Source: Bacteroidota bacterium
Lineage (GTDB): Bacteria; Bacteroidota; Bacteroidia; Bacteroidales; Prolixibacteraceae
Direction: 5' to 3'
Assembly: GCA_024278975.1 (NCBI GenBank)
Contig: JAJRSD010000025.1
Location: 1 to 64,000, forward strand
DNA length: 64,000 bases
Positions 8,493-18,794 of the stretch are shown in pieces. Position 1 is the first letter of the stretch. The number at the start of each line of letters is the position of its first letter. The notes beneath the pieces are model-generated. The model had not been told where the DNA came from. It ran no database searches and saw nothing but the letters and a program-made list of their open reading frames with translations. A program made the position numbers and the translations under genes.

Positions 8493-11400
8493 TTAATCTT
8501 TCATTTTTTGTTCAAACTTCAAAATTACATCGAACCCTGATGTTTTAGAGCTGCCGCTTTGCAGCCTGAGGAAAAGTAAACGGTTAAGTTCGTATTCGAG
8601 AGTAATTGTTTCGGGTGTTATTTCGTCTCCGTCGGTTTCGCCAAAACCACGTTGGTATGTAACAAACAGGTCGTTACCAATATATTTTCCCACGACAAAA
8701 GCAGCACTTTGCCAATTTTCGGTGGCGGTTACTTCAATCATGTCTAAATTAAATCGCGAGCCGAGTGTTTTACTGAGTTGTGCCGACACAACCGAAGCAA
8801 CCATACTAGATCCCATAGAATTTACTAAGCCGTTTGCATTGCTGTATCCCGTTTCATCAGAGGTTCTGCCAAAAATAAGGATTGATGCTGCTTCCGATTC
8901 TGTTACAGTTTTTTCGTCTAATAAGAAATCAATAGTAGGGTCAGAGAGAAGACCTGTTACTATTAATTCAAGCTCACGTTTCTCTTTTTTGCTGTCTCTG
9001 AAAGTGTATGTTGCATTAAAGTTTAGCATTGGGTCAATATTCTCGCCTCCCTGGAAAATAATTTCTCCCTTATTAATCTGAAGTTTCCTACCATACAAGA
9101 TATAATGCCCCCTGTTAATTTCGATGTTACCAAAAATCTCTAAAAATGGTCCTCGTTTAACCACATCAACTTCTCCTCGTAACTCAAGGTTCATATCGTC
9201 GCTGCGTAGCCAGGTATTTCGTGGAATATCAAGTTTAATACGACCGGTCAACTCTTTAAAGAAGAGAGATTCGTTTTTTTCTTCCTGAAGTTTATTATCT
9301 ACAACTTCCATAGTTCCAATTACCGAATCGGTACTACTCGCAAGGGCTTGCAACAAAAGAGGTTTATTCATGTCATCCGAATCATCTTTTCCTTTTGAAA
9401 GTATTGCCGGAATATTAAAATCGGACTGTATAACTTTAATTACACCACCAAATTCAGGATTATTTTCACCCTTTCTCACAAAAGTATTGGCATCTATTTG
9501 TATCTCGTAATTACGGTTTTGGGCTATAAAAAAACTCGAAGCATCGGCAACTAACGAAGAGCTTTTTATATCTCCTTTTATCATTGTCGAGTCGAATTCT
9601 ATTTCTCCGGTTATCGTTAGAAAACCCTTGTCTTGTTTCACTATAAATGTGTCGAGGTTTATTTTTTTACCATCAAATTGAGCTAAAAAATTAATGTCGT
9701 TGTATTTTAACCCAAACTCAGAATCAGAAAAATATCCTTCAGAAAAACTTAAAAAACCAAAAAGCTGAGGATTTTTAAAACTCCCGTTGGCTTTTAAATC
9801 CATATTAATAACTCCTGCCAGTTCAATTGTTGACGATTCGCTTATAACTTGCTGGTTAAGTTTTAACGAATCAACTTTAACTTCAGCATCAAACAGTTCA
9901 GGTGGTTTATAAACAAAACCGGTTGTATCGAAATGTGCTTCAAGTTCGGCTTTAAAACTCCCATCAATTCTACTTGCCGAATCTATCAGAGAGAATACTA
10001 TTTCACTTTTTTGATCAATATAATTCAATTGGCTCGAGAATTTTTCGATTGATAATGAGCCAAAACCGGGATTTTCAATATCTATTGTTCCTTCAACAGT
10101 TAGATTATGAGCTGAACCGGTTACGCTAAAATTTGAAAAAAGCTCACCACTTATCGAATCTTCTAATTCAATAAAACTATTAAACGGTTTTAAATCTAAA
10201 TGTTCGATTGATAACTGAATGTTTTCCGACTGTTTAAAAGATAAATCACCCTGCATTTTCAGATTGAATTCAGGCTGGTTATAATCTTTCACCCACAAAT
10301 TATTGATATTTACAGAGTTTTTATGAATTTGCACCGATTGTAAAGTATCGGCAAGGTAGTAGTGAGAAAAGAATGATTTTGCGTTAAACATTGGCAGTTC
10401 GATAAGCAATGTATCGCCCAACCAGATTTTAGTTTTTATATTGGCCTCCAGAGTATCGTTCCACAAGGCATTAATATCGGCAATAATTGTATTATCAAAA
10501 AAATCAAGTTCGGCATTTATTGTGTCCCAAACAATCGGTTCTGTTACTAGTGTATTCGCCTTTAACTTTGCTTTCACTCTCAACGAGTCTTTCTTTAAAC
10601 TAACAGAATATGTGGTTACCAATTTATCCGATTTCAGAGAATATCCCTCGGCATTATTGATTAATGCATCTCCCGAAACTACTAAATTGTTAGTTGCACC
10701 TTGAATATTTGCATCGGTAGTTAACGATGTAAAGTTTACAGGCAACGAGATAAATTTACTTAAAAACGATAACGAATCTGCATCAACATGAATATCTGAA
10801 GAGAGGTATTTTGATGTTAAATCAAATTCACCTAAAGCAGAAGCAGCACCTCCCGGCATCAGCATTTTTAACGAATCGATAAAAATTTCCTGTTTGTTCA
10901 TCCTTACTTTTATCTCTGCCGAATTAACAGGTATTTTATATACGGTACTGTTTTCGAGCAAAATTATTGCTTCAATGTTTCGAGTAGAATTTGTAAACCC
11001 CTCTCCTTTTGCCTCAATCTGCCCATTTAATACTGTACTGTTAATTTCAGGGAAGAATGAAGTTAAATTCAGGTCGTTTGTATTTATAGAAATATCGTAA
11101 ACCGGCACTGACGTGATATTGGCAATTTTACCATTAATAAAAGCCCCTCCGCTTTCTGTTTGCAACTCAATTTCGGTTTCAATATTATTATTTGTATAAA
11201 TCCCGTTTACCAGTAATTTACTGAACAACCGCCCGTTATAAACAGAGTTTTGGAGGTTGGCGTTTACATTAATTGGCAACTTATAATTTAAGAGATTAGA
11301 ACTGGATAAATTAATTTTACCATTTATTATACTTTCCGTTTTTTTCATTTCAACCCATTTTTCGGGGGCAATATTTTTTAATGTAACGGTTGCAAAATAT

Positions 11401-12353
11401 GGCACTTTCGCATTTTTATCTTCCATTGCTTTTTTTAATGAATGAAATTTGGCATCAACCAAAACAGACTGTTCTCCATTTTGCAACTCGATTTGAGCAA
11501 TGGTAGTATCATTTTTTATTTGAATTTGTGTTTTAATTTCGGGAGAACATACAAGTTTTAATGAAGGTAAGAAAATGGATAACTCCTGTTTATCAATCGG
11601 ATTTACCTCTATTTCAGCATCAAGATTATTAAGTCCGTGAAAATTTGCATCAATAAAAATATTTGAACCTGAAGTTCGCAGAACAAGATTTTCGACACCC
11701 AACATCTTATTTTCCATAGTAAACAGTGTGCGAAATTCTTTTATGTTCAACGTTGGCTTTTCGGTTTTAAAAATAAGTCGTCGCAGGTTAACCACAATAT
11801 TTTCGGTACTATAAACTCCGTCAACCTCAATATTTAAACCTGTTACCGAGGTTGGTATTAAATCGATAAAAGATGATACAGCAATATTTCCGTTTTTAAT
11901 AGCAACATAATTTGCATGAACAGCAAACTTAAAAGGCTTTCTATTTTTCAGTGTATCTTTTTCTTTATTTCTGAAAAGTTCAATAAAATTCCATGTACTA
12001 TCAGTATTTTGCCAAATATTGAATGAAGGATTTTTTAACAATACCGAATCTGCTACAATACGCCTGTCTCGAAGTTCTAAAATATTATAATCAAGTTTCA
12101 ACGACGAGAATGAGATAAGTGCTTTGTTGTTGTTAGCAACCGAAACACCTACGAGTTCCAGATTACTGTAAAAATTCCCATCAATTTGGTCTATTTCAAT
12201 TTGTATGTTCCATTGTGAGGTGGCAAATTCGGTAAACTTATTTTTTACAATATTTCGGAACATTGCAGTTTGAGTGAATAATAAAGATAGTATTACCAGC
12301 AGAAAAACTCCTGCTGTTAAAATCAATAAATATTTTAATACTTTTTTTATCAT
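8493..12353 (-). CDS. tamB: TamB-like translocation and assembly module protein
   Basis: A 1286-residue protein with one N-terminal membrane helix (residues 7-27) followed by over a thousand residues of short alternating beta strands, the elongated AsmA/TamB beta-taco fold. It ends in the DUF490 domain: NFNATYTFRDSKKEKREL, DPTIDFLLDEKTVTESEA, ILIFGRTSDE, and a C-terminal QSGSSKTSGFDVILKFEQ. TamB bridges the inner membrane to its outer-membrane partner and is implicated in outer-membrane protein insertion and phospholipid transport. The gene begins 5 bases after the stop of the BamA/TamA-like gene upstream, so the two form an operon and presumably a complex. Size and order match the usual Bacteroidota arrangement. 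Confidence 0.9.
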   Translation of the reverse strand: MIKKVLKYLLILTAGVFLLVILSLLFTQTAMFRNIVKNKFTEFATSQWNIQIEIDQIDGNFYSNLELVGVSVANNNKALISFSSLKLDYNILELRDRRIVADSVLLKNPSFNIWQNTDSTWNFIELFRNKEKDTLKNRKPFKFAVHANYVAIKNGNIAVSSFIDLIPTSVTGLNIEVDGVYSTENIVVNLRRLIFKTEKPTLNIKEFRTLFTMENKMLGVENLVLRTSGSNIFIDANFHGLNNLDAEIEVNPIDKQELSIFLPSLKLVCSPEIKTQIQIKNDTTIAQIELQNGEQSVLVDAKFHSLKKAMEDKNAKVPYFATVTLKNIAPEKWVEMKKTESIINGKINLSSSNLLNYKLPINVNANLQNSVYNGRLFSKLLVNGIYTNNNIETEIELQTESGGAFINGKIANITSVPVYDISINTNDLNLTSFFPEINSTVLNGQIEAKGEGFTNSTRNIEAIILLENSTVYKIPVNSAEIKVRMNKQEIFIDSLKMLMPGGAASALGEFDLTSKYLSSDIHVDADSLSFLSKFISLPVNFTSLTTDANIQGATNNLVVSGDALINNAEGYSLKSDKLVTTYSVSLKKDSLRVKAKLKANTLVTEPIVWDTINAELDFFDNTIIADINALWNDTLEANIKTKIWLGDTLLIELPMFNAKSFFSHYYLADTLQSVQIHKNSVNINNLWVKDYNQPEFNLKMQGDLSFKQSENIQLSIEHLDLKPFNSFIELEDSISGELFSNFSVTGSAHNLTVEGTIDIENPGFGSLSIEKFSSQLNYIDQKSEIVFSLIDSASRIDGSFKAELEAHFDTTGFVYKPPELFDAEVKVDSLKLNQQVISESSTIELAGVINMDLKANGSFKNPQLFGFLSFSEGYFSDSEFGLKYNDINFLAQFDGKKINLDTFIVKQDKGFLTITGEIEFDSTMIKGDIKSSSLVADASSFFIAQNRNYEIQIDANTFVRKGENNPEFGGVIKVIQSDFNIPAILSKGKDDSDDMNKPLLLQALASSTDSVIGTMEVVDNKLQEEKNESLFFKELTGRIKLDIPRNTWLRSDDMNLELRGEVDVVKRGPFLEIFGNIEINRGHYILYGRKLQINKGEIIFQGGENIDPMLNFNATYTFRDSKKEKRELELIVTGLLSDPTIDFLLDEKTVTESEAASILIFGRTSDETGYSNANGLVNSMGSSMVASVVSAQLSKTLGSRFNLDMIEVTATENWQSAAFVVGKYIGNDLFVTYQRGFGETDGDEITPETITLEYELNRLLFLRLQSGSSKTSGFDVILKFEQKMKD

Positions 12354-12358
12354 TTCAT

Positions 12359-14185
12359 TTAAAAACTATGTCCGATACTAAAATGAATTTGCCACTTTGT
12401 TTCGTCATCAAAAATAGGGCGGGCAAAATCGATTCCAATCGGGCCAATTGGCGTTTTATACCTAATACCTGTCCCTGCCGCATACCGTATCTCTTTCAGA
12501 TTGTACGAAAAAGAATCGCTCCAAACATTTCCAAAATCGCAAAACATTGCCAAAATTAATTTATTGCTAACCGAGAATCTAAATTCTGCACTCCCTTCCA
12601 AAAGGCTCTTCCCTCCAATTGGCCGGCCTGATTCATCTTTCGGTCCAAGTTCGCTTCTTGCCCAGCCTCGTACGGAATTACTACCTCCTGCAAAAAATCT
12701 CTCATCGGTCGGAATAAAAGCATTTCCGTCAGTGCGTTGAAGTATACCAATTTTTGCTTTCAGTGCCAAAATTGTCCCTCTGCGTAGTCCGATATAAGCT
12801 TTATATTCGTTAAGAATTCGATAAAAAGGCAGCTCTCTTTCAATAAAAAGTCCGTTTGTTTTAACATTCAATAAAATAGTATAACCTTGAACAGGATCGA
12901 GCAACGGCTCTGCCATGTTAAAAATACCCCCCAGTACAATACCTCCTTTTTTATAGTACGACTCTCCATCAAAAACTGTATCAACAGAAGCGTTATTTAA
13001 TGTATCCAAATATACGTCTTCAAACTCGTAGCCGAACGAAGTGTTTAACTGTTTCGAAAAATTTTGCAACATAGAAATATTAAAACCGTATTTTCTTACC
13101 AAGTATCCGGGTTCATTCTCACTACGCACATACGGATAAAGTGAAAGGGTATTAACTGGCCAGAAAACTGATGGTTGCGAAAACCTAAGATAAAAATTAT
13201 ATGGCTCGAGGCCAGAGTGTTTTCCATACAAATTCAATCGCCCTGTTTTTGTTAAAAATCCCAAAAGCTGTAGTTCGGCAAAAGCCCTAAATTTATCTTC
13301 GCGACCATAACCGGCACCAAAACGGGTAGTCCATCGTGGTGCTTCTTTAATTTGAATATAAATGGGAAGAGTATCAAGTGTATTATTGTTTAATTGTGCT
13401 TTTACAGAGGCAACCCTATACATTCCCTGATTATATATATGTTGCTGAGTCCGATCCAGTTTTTTATTCGACCATATATCGCCGGGTTTATAAGCGAGTT
13501 GCTTTAGAATAATTTTTGCAGGTACTTTCTCGTTGCCTGCAACAGAAGTTTCGCCAAAATGCACCAGCCGCCCTTTATCTATAAACCATTTTATTTGGGC
13601 TGTATTTAGTAATGTATCAACAGATAAATCGTAATTAATAAGTGCAAACGGATAACCAATATTATTAAATTGATCGGCAATTAACGATTGGTCATTAAAA
13701 AATGCCTCGTCGCTAAAAGTTTTCGAAATAGTGAGCTGCGATTGAAGAATTACATTTCTTTTTTCTCTCGGCGGAAGAGTCACCTCAATAGTTCTAACAG
13801 AATCAACCAAATAACTCACTTCCGAGACTTCAACCGGTTCGCCTTCGTTAATAAACAATGTAATTTTAATTTTCTGTTTTTTATTAACAGTTAATTTGGG
13901 ATTCTCAAACGAAATATTGAGATACCCGTTTTTTTGATATTGTTGTTTAATCCTTCTAATATCATCGTTATAAAGTTTTTTTGTGTAAAGTACTGCATCC
14001 TTTTTAAGAATCTTCCTTTTAAACCAAGATGTAGATTCTAAAGTCATACTCTCCTTTACCATAGAATTAAACACTGCACTTTCGCCTTTCAGTTTAATTC
14101 GTTTTATTTGCAGGTTTTCCTGTGCAAAACCGATGAGGGTGATAAATGAAAAAAATATGTAAAGAAATATCTTCAATATTTGCAT
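12359..14185 (-). CDS. tamA: BamA/TamA-family outer-membrane assembly protein
   Basis: A 608-residue protein with a signal peptide (IFLYIFFSFITLIGFAQ). The N-terminal half holds POTRA domains, visible in GESAVFNSMVKESMTLES, RIKQQYQKNGYLNISFENP, DQFNNIGYPFALINYDLS and TSVAGNEKVPAKIILKQLAY. The C-terminal half is a 16-strand Omp85 barrel containing FFAGGSNSVRGWARSELGP, which has the VRGW form of the family lid-lock motif. It ends in Phe (HFSIGHSF), the expected barrel recognition signal. It pairs with the TamB-like gene directly downstream. TamA, rather than the essential BamA, is chosen because of that pairing; the symbol is by analogy. Confidence 0.85.
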   Translation of the reverse strand: MQILKIFLYIFFSFITLIGFAQENLQIKRIKLKGESAVFNSMVKESMTLESTSWFKRKILKKDAVLYTKKLYNDDIRRIKQQYQKNGYLNISFENPKLTVNKKQKIKITLFINEGEPVEVSEVSYLVDSVRTIEVTLPPREKRNVILQSQLTISKTFSDEAFFNDQSLIADQFNNIGYPFALINYDLSVDTLLNTAQIKWFIDKGRLVHFGETSVAGNEKVPAKIILKQLAYKPGDIWSNKKLDRTQQHIYNQGMYRVASVKAQLNNNTLDTLPIYIQIKEAPRWTTRFGAGYGREDKFRAFAELQLLGFLTKTGRLNLYGKHSGLEPYNFYLRFSQPSVFWPVNTLSLYPYVRSENEPGYLVRKYGFNISMLQNFSKQLNTSFGYEFEDVYLDTLNNASVDTVFDGESYYKKGGIVLGGIFNMAEPLLDPVQGYTILLNVKTNGLFIERELPFYRILNEYKAYIGLRRGTILALKAKIGILQRTDGNAFIPTDERFFAGGSNSVRGWARSELGPKDESGRPIGGKSLLEGSAEFRFSVSNKLILAMFCDFGNVWSDSFSYNLKEIRYAAGTGIRYKTPIGPIGIDFARPIFDDETKWQIHFSIGHSF

Positions 14186-14244
14186 TATTTATGAAATTCA
14201 AAGATAAAAAAATAGGGTACAGAAAAATAAATTATATTTGAATA

Positions 14245-15777
14245 ATGAAAAGAACACAGCAAATTATATTTACCAAAAGCATAACAACACAAAAAATAGT
14301 TTATCTTTTAGTTGTGTTATTTCCTTTGCTCGTTAGCGGGCAATCAGATAATTATTGGTCCCGAAATTTCAACGAAGAATCGTCGCTTTTATCGGGAGCC
14401 GTTGTTGGCGGTGGTGCCGGAGCTTCTGCTATATTTTACAATCCTGCAAGTATAGCAGAAATTACAGAGTCTAAATTATCTTTAAACGCCAGTTTATTTT
14501 CGTACGAAATATTAAATGCAAAAAATGCCTGGGGTGATGGTATCGATTTCTACGACTATAGAGGCTATGTTATTCCACGTTTTTTTTCGTACATGATAAA
14601 GTTAAAAAATATGCCTGGATGGAGCATTGAAATTGCTTTTTTAAACAATGCTAATTTCTTAACTGAAAGCGCTAATTATATCGACAAAAATATTGACATA
14701 CTTACGCACCTGCCAGGTACTGAGAGATATACTGCTTTCGTAAAATACTCGAATAAATTGCGTGATGATTGGTTTGGTTTAGGTGCCTCGCGTATGTTAG
14801 GCGATAAGTTATCTATAGGTTCCAGCTTTTTTGTATCAGCAAAAAGTTACGACTACTCTTATTTTATGGATATTGATGCTGCTATAAATCCGCAGGATAA
14901 CAATCTTCTACCGGAAGTATCATATTTTTCGGCAAGTTACACAGAACAAGAGTACCTCAAGTTTAACGATTACCGTGTGCTTTGGAAACTTGGATTTTTG
15001 TACAAAGAAGACCAATTTAGTATTGGACTAAATTTTACAACCCCATCTTTAGGCAATATTTATTCTGACGGTAAAAGACTTCTCAGAAAAAGAAGCCAGA
15101 GTAATATTTCTGATCCGGAAACTGGCGATGAAATTCCCAACTATTTAATTTCGGATTATAAAGAGAAAAAAGAAGTTCATGTAAATTCGAAAAGTCCAAT
15201 GTCTGTTGCAGTAGGTATTACATGGCATAACCCAGGCAATAATAAGACGCTATATGGCACAATCGAATATTTTGCAAAAATAGATCCGTACAGAATGGTT
15301 GAAACCAATGAGAGTGAAAGTTTGGCTGTGGGGACTATTTTTGAAGACATAGACAATCAAGAGTGGCTAACATTTACAAATGGAGCAAAACCAGTATTTA
15401 ATGCAGGTATTGGCTACCGGTGGGTAATCAGCAAAACACTGATGATTCTCTCGGGGTTTAGAACCGATTTTAGCTACACAAAGAATTTTGATTTTAATCC
15501 TTATGCCCAAAGTAAAACAATAAAAAGTTTCGTATTAGATAAATACCATATTACCAGCGGTTTGACAATTCGGTTTTTAGGACACGATTTTTTAACCGGA
15601 GTTCAATATACTATTGGGCACGAAAAAGGACAGAAACAGTTTGTAAACCTTTCGGATCCGGTTGAATTTAATTACACCGAAATGAAAGCTCTGCAAGGAA
15701 CCCGAACTAATTCGATGAAAACAACTTTAAATGCGGTAAGTCTCTATTTTGGTGCAACGTTTAATTTTGGAGAGTAA
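14245..15777 (+). CDS. OmpP1/FadL-like outer-membrane protein
   Basis: A 510-residue protein starting with a signal peptide (VYLLVVLFPLLVSGQ). Just after it come GAVVGGGAGASAIFYNPASI and AEI; the G-A-S-A-x-x-Y-N-P-A signature is the hallmark of the FadL/OmpP1 N-terminal hatch. The rest is strand-rich and suits a 14-strand barrel, finishing LNAVSLYFGATFNFGE. FadL relatives let hydrophobic molecules cross the outer membrane. It is divergent from tamA and lies upstream of the operon that begins with a lipid-binding SCP2-like protein. A hydrophobic-substrate link is possible but unproven, since 136 bases separate them. Confidence 0.75.
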   Translation: MKRTQQIIFTKSITTQKIVYLLVVLFPLLVSGQSDNYWSRNFNEESSLLSGAVVGGGAGASAIFYNPASIAEITESKLSLNASLFSYEILNAKNAWGDGIDFYDYRGYVIPRFFSYMIKLKNMPGWSIEIAFLNNANFLTESANYIDKNIDILTHLPGTERYTAFVKYSNKLRDDWFGLGASRMLGDKLSIGSSFFVSAKSYDYSYFMDIDAAINPQDNNLLPEVSYFSASYTEQEYLKFNDYRVLWKLGFLYKEDQFSIGLNFTTPSLGNIYSDGKRLLRKRSQSNISDPETGDEIPNYLISDYKEKKEVHVNSKSPMSVAVGITWHNPGNNKTLYGTIEYFAKIDPYRMVETNESESLAVGTIFEDIDNQEWLTFTNGAKPVFNAGIGYRWVISKTLMILSGFRTDFSYTKNFDFNPYAQSKTIKSFVLDKYHITSGLTIRFLGHDFLTGVQYTIGHEKGQKQFVNLSDPVEFNYTEMKALQGTRTNSMKTTLNAVSLYFGATFNFGE

Positions 15778-15913
15778 ACAGTATCTTCACAATTACCTTC
15801 ATTTTTTATTCAATTATTTCACAGCTTTTCTTGTATTAATATTTCTTGATATTTATCAAGAGAGCCAGGCAGTTAACTTGCTACTTTTACATAATTAAAA
15901 TATTCTAAGAAAT

Positions 15914-16672
15914 ATGTCGTATCAATTAATAAAAGCTGGAATAAACCTATACGCAATTTTTAAAAACCTTGAAGATTTGATTGCACTGGACGAGGAGAGT
16001 CGCAATTTGATAAAAGGTAAAAAAATATCAATTCAATTTTTAGTGAAAAACGGACCAAAAGCCTGGTTGCAGTTCGAAAATGAAACATGTAAAGTTGGAC
16101 AGGGAATAATGCACAACCCAAGTGTAAAACTTTGGTTTAAGTCGCCCGAACATTTAAACAAAATGTTTGATGGTGAGGCAAATCCAATTCCGCTAAAAGG
16201 CTTTACAAAATTGGGATTCTTGCAAAAAGAGTTTGTAAAAATTACCGAGAAACTTGAGTATTATTTAAAGCCGGAGAAACTTGAAAATCCTTCAAAAGAA
16301 TACATTGAAATAAACACCCGGTTTACATTAACTGTTGCCGCTTTTGCATTACCCGAAATTGTAAAATATAACAGGGAAGCAAAACTATCGGCCAGTCATA
16401 TTCCCGATGGGAAGATTCAATTATGGGTTTTGCCAAACGACCCGGCTGTATTTTTAACTGTAAAAAATGGCGAGATTTCAGCTCAAAAAGGAACCACCGA
16501 AAAACCGGATGCAATTATGGAGATGAAAGATTACCAAACAGCAAATAACTTTCTGAACGGAAAATCAAATCCGTTTCTCGCAATTGCCATTGGAGATGTT
16601 ATTATCAGAGGTCAAACAAATATGCTTGATAGTCTCAGTTTGATTCTCGATAAAGTTCAAAATTACGTTTAG
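15914..16672 (+). CDS. Tandem SCP2-like (sterol carrier protein) domain protein
   Basis: A 252-residue cytoplasmic protein without signal peptide or membrane helix. Two similar halves can be seen: residues 35-115 (IQFLVKNGPKAWLQFENE to LKGFTKLGF) and 170-250 (IQLWVLPNDPAVFLTVKNGE to VIIRGQTNMLD). Each follows the SCP2 pattern of a beta sheet closed by a helix-rich segment that scores a hydrophobic ligand. SCP2 domains bind fatty-acyl or sterol-like lipids. First gene of a five-gene operon, 18 bases ahead of the aminotransferase; a distant paralogue closes the same operon at 19820. The family assignment comes from pattern recognition, not a search, and the ligand is unknown. Confidence 0.62.
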   Translation: MSYQLIKAGINLYAIFKNLEDLIALDEESRNLIKGKKISIQFLVKNGPKAWLQFENETCKVGQGIMHNPSVKLWFKSPEHLNKMFDGEANPIPLKGFTKLGFLQKEFVKITEKLEYYLKPEKLENPSKEYIEINTRFTLTVAAFALPEIVKYNREAKLSASHIPDGKIQLWVLPNDPAVFLTVKNGEISAQKGTTEKPDAIMEMKDYQTANNFLNGKSNPFLAIAIGDVIIRGQTNMLDSLSLILDKVQNYV

Positions 16673-16690
16673 CAATAATTTCAACAAATA

Positions 16691-17923
16691 ATGAAAACAT
16701 ATACTTACAAAAAATCGCAAGAACTTTTTAAAAAAGCTGCCGAGGTAATTCCATGCGGAATATATGGACATTTCAGTCCGGCTCCGCTGATACCAGTAAC
16801 AGATTACCCTTTTTATATCGACAAAGCCAAGGGCTCACGATTTTGGGATGTTGATGGTAACGAGTTTATAGATTATATGTGTGCCTATGGTCCAATGGTT
16901 CTCGGCTATAACAATCCGCTAATTGATGCGGCTGCCGAAGAGCAACGTAAAAAAGTAAATTGTGGAACGGCTCCAGCCAGAGTTATGGTCGATTTGGCAC
17001 AGGAGATGGTTAATACTGTTGATATTGCAGATTGGGCATTCTTTGCAAAAAATGGTGCCGACATGACAACCTTTTCGCTAATGGTGGCACGTGCACATAC
17101 CGGGCGTAATAAAATTATTCGTTTAAAAGGTGGATACCACGGAACTGCCCCCTGGATGCAATCGCCCGACCACCACGGAATTACATTCAACGATAATAAA
17201 GATATTGTTATGGGCGAATGGAATAACTACGAAGCGCTTGAAAAATACATTCACGAACATAAAGGAGAAGTTGCAGGTATAATTTCAACTCCGTACCACC
17301 ACCCCACTTTTGCCGACAACGAACTTCCGGCAAAAGGATATTGGAAAAAGGTAGAAGCACTTTGTAAAAACGAAGGCGTTGTTTTAATTATAGATGCAGT
17401 GCGAACCGGATTCAGATTAGATTATGGAGGTTCGAATGAATATTTTGATTTTAAACCAGACCTGATTGCATTTTGTAAAGCCATTGCAAACGGATATCCA
17501 ATTTCGTCGCTTGTGGGAACAAACGAAATGATGAACGCTGCAAGTAATGTTTTTCATACCGGAAGTTATTGGTACTCTGCCGAACCCATGGCAGCAGCAC
17601 TTGCCACAATTCGCGAATTAAAACGTGTTAACGCGGTAGAGAAAATGTTTGAAACAGGTACAAAGCTCGGAAATGGATTAATTGAGCTGGCAAAAGACCA
17701 CGGTTATAACATGAAAATGTCTGGTCATCCGGCAATGCCATATTTCAGAATAACAGACGACCCAAGTTTAATGTTACACCAAAAATGGTGTGGCGAATGT
17801 ACAAAACGAGGTGCATATTTTACGTCGCACCACAACTGGTTTATGTCGGCAGCACACACCGATGAAGATATTGCAGAAACATTAAAAATTGCTGATGAAG
17901 GTTTTAAAGCAATCAAAGAATAA
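16691..17923 (+). CDS. Class III PLP-dependent aminotransferase (GSA-aminomutase-like)
   Basis: A 410-residue enzyme of fold type I. VDGNEFIDYMCAYGPMVLGY near residue 54 is the usual N-terminal signature, GGYHGTAPW near 143 is the phosphate and cofactor loop, and AFCKAIANGYPIS holds the likely Schiff-base Lys263. It most resembles glutamate-1-semialdehyde aminomutases and sugar or amino-ketone aminotransferases. One oddity is that the usual D-E-V before the T-G-F-R is D-A-V here (residues 235-237), so the family Glu is lost. It stands between the SCP2-like gene and the split transketolase with gaps of 18 and 10 bases, so it probably aminates a keto product or precursor of that transketolase. 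It is unlikely to serve haem synthesis in this setting. Confidence 0.82.
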   Translation: MKTYTYKKSQELFKKAAEVIPCGIYGHFSPAPLIPVTDYPFYIDKAKGSRFWDVDGNEFIDYMCAYGPMVLGYNNPLIDAAAEEQRKKVNCGTAPARVMVDLAQEMVNTVDIADWAFFAKNGADMTTFSLMVARAHTGRNKIIRLKGGYHGTAPWMQSPDHHGITFNDNKDIVMGEWNNYEALEKYIHEHKGEVAGIISTPYHHPTFADNELPAKGYWKKVEALCKNEGVVLIIDAVRTGFRLDYGGSNEYFDFKPDLIAFCKAIANGYPISSLVGTNEMMNAASNVFHTGSYWYSAEPMAAALATIRELKRVNAVEKMFETGTKLGNGLIELAKDHGYNMKMSGHPAMPYFRITDDPSLMLHQKWCGECTKRGAYFTSHHNWFMSAAHTDEDIAETLKIADEGFKAIKE

Positions 17924-17933
17924 ACAAGACAAA

Positions 17934-18779
17934 ATGATTACAAACGAAGAGCATAAAAATCTTTTACAGACCGCACGCACAATCAGGCATGCGATAATTG
18001 ATACTACAATGAAAGCAGGCGGCGCCCACATTGGCGGAGGAATGAGTGCGCTGGATATTATGGTTACACTATATTTTAAATATTTGAATATCGACCCGGC
18101 AAATCCTGACAACCCCGATCGCGATAGATTTGTTTTAAGCAAAGGCCACAGTGCAATTGGTTATATTCCCGTTTTAGCTGAACGTGGTTTTTTTGATAAA
18201 AAATTATTAGACACATTTAATAAATTCAAATCGCCGTTCGGCATGCACCCCGACAGTTTAAAAATTGCAGGTTGCGATGCCTCAACCGGTTCGCTGGGGC
18301 ACGGTTTACCAATGAGTGTAGGAATGGCAATGGGTGCTAAAATTCAAAATAAAAAATTCTATACTTATTGTATTGTTGGCGACGGCGAACTGAATGAAGG
18401 CTCGAACTGGGAAGCTGCAATGACAGCAGCACACCATAAAGTTGACAACCTGTTACTTTTTGTTGATAGGAATATGCACATGATTGACGGGCCCGTTGAA
18501 GAGGTAATGAGCATTGAACCTCTGACAGATAAATGGAGAGCTTTTGGTTGGGAGGTTTTGGAAATTGATGGTCATGATTTAAATGAAATTGCAAAAGCAA
18601 TTGATACAGCACACGCAACAAAAGGAAAACCTGTAGTAGTAATTGCCAAAACTGTAAAAGGTAAAGGTGTCGATTTTATGGAAGACCAAACCAAATGGCA
18701 TTACGGAGCCATAGATTCTGAAATGGGTGAACAGGCACATACTTCGATTGATAAAATGTATAGCGAATTAGGAATTTAA
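17934..18779 (+). CDS. Transketolase, N-terminal (thiamine-diphosphate) subunit
   Basis: 281 residues from the ATG at 17934 (MITNEEHKNLLQTARTIRHA); the longer open frame would overlap the preceding gene. It holds the pyrophosphate-binding half of a split transketolase: GGAHIGGGMSALDIMVTLYF, LSKGHSAIGY, the TPP motif VGDGELNEGSNWEA with its closing NMHMIDGP, and WHYGAIDSE at the end. The C-terminal half is the next gene, 15 bases on. Split transketolases of this kind often act in specialised carbohydrate routes rather than the pentose phosphate pathway. With the aminotransferase beside it, the enzyme likely transfers a two-carbon ketol unit in a dedicated pathway. Confidence 0.9.
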   Translation: MITNEEHKNLLQTARTIRHAIIDTTMKAGGAHIGGGMSALDIMVTLYFKYLNIDPANPDNPDRDRFVLSKGHSAIGYIPVLAERGFFDKKLLDTFNKFKSPFGMHPDSLKIAGCDASTGSLGHGLPMSVGMAMGAKIQNKKFYTYCIVGDGELNEGSNWEAAMTAAHHKVDNLLLFVDRNMHMIDGPVEEVMSIEPLTDKWRAFGWEVLEIDGHDLNEIAKAIDTAHATKGKPVVVIAKTVKGKGVDFMEDQTKWHYGAIDSEMGEQAHTSIDKMYSELGI

Positions 18780-18794
18780 GAAATCAAGGAAACA

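Noticed and set aside
14233-14240. Bacteroidota -7 promoter box TATATTTG ahead of the OmpP1-like gene
   Set aside because: It ends 4 bases before the ATG, which would place the transcript start at or inside the start codon.
16691-17923. Assignment as hemL of the haem pathway
   Set aside because: The operon context is a split transketolase and lipid-binding proteins, and the D-E-V residue is changed. No haem genes are nearby.
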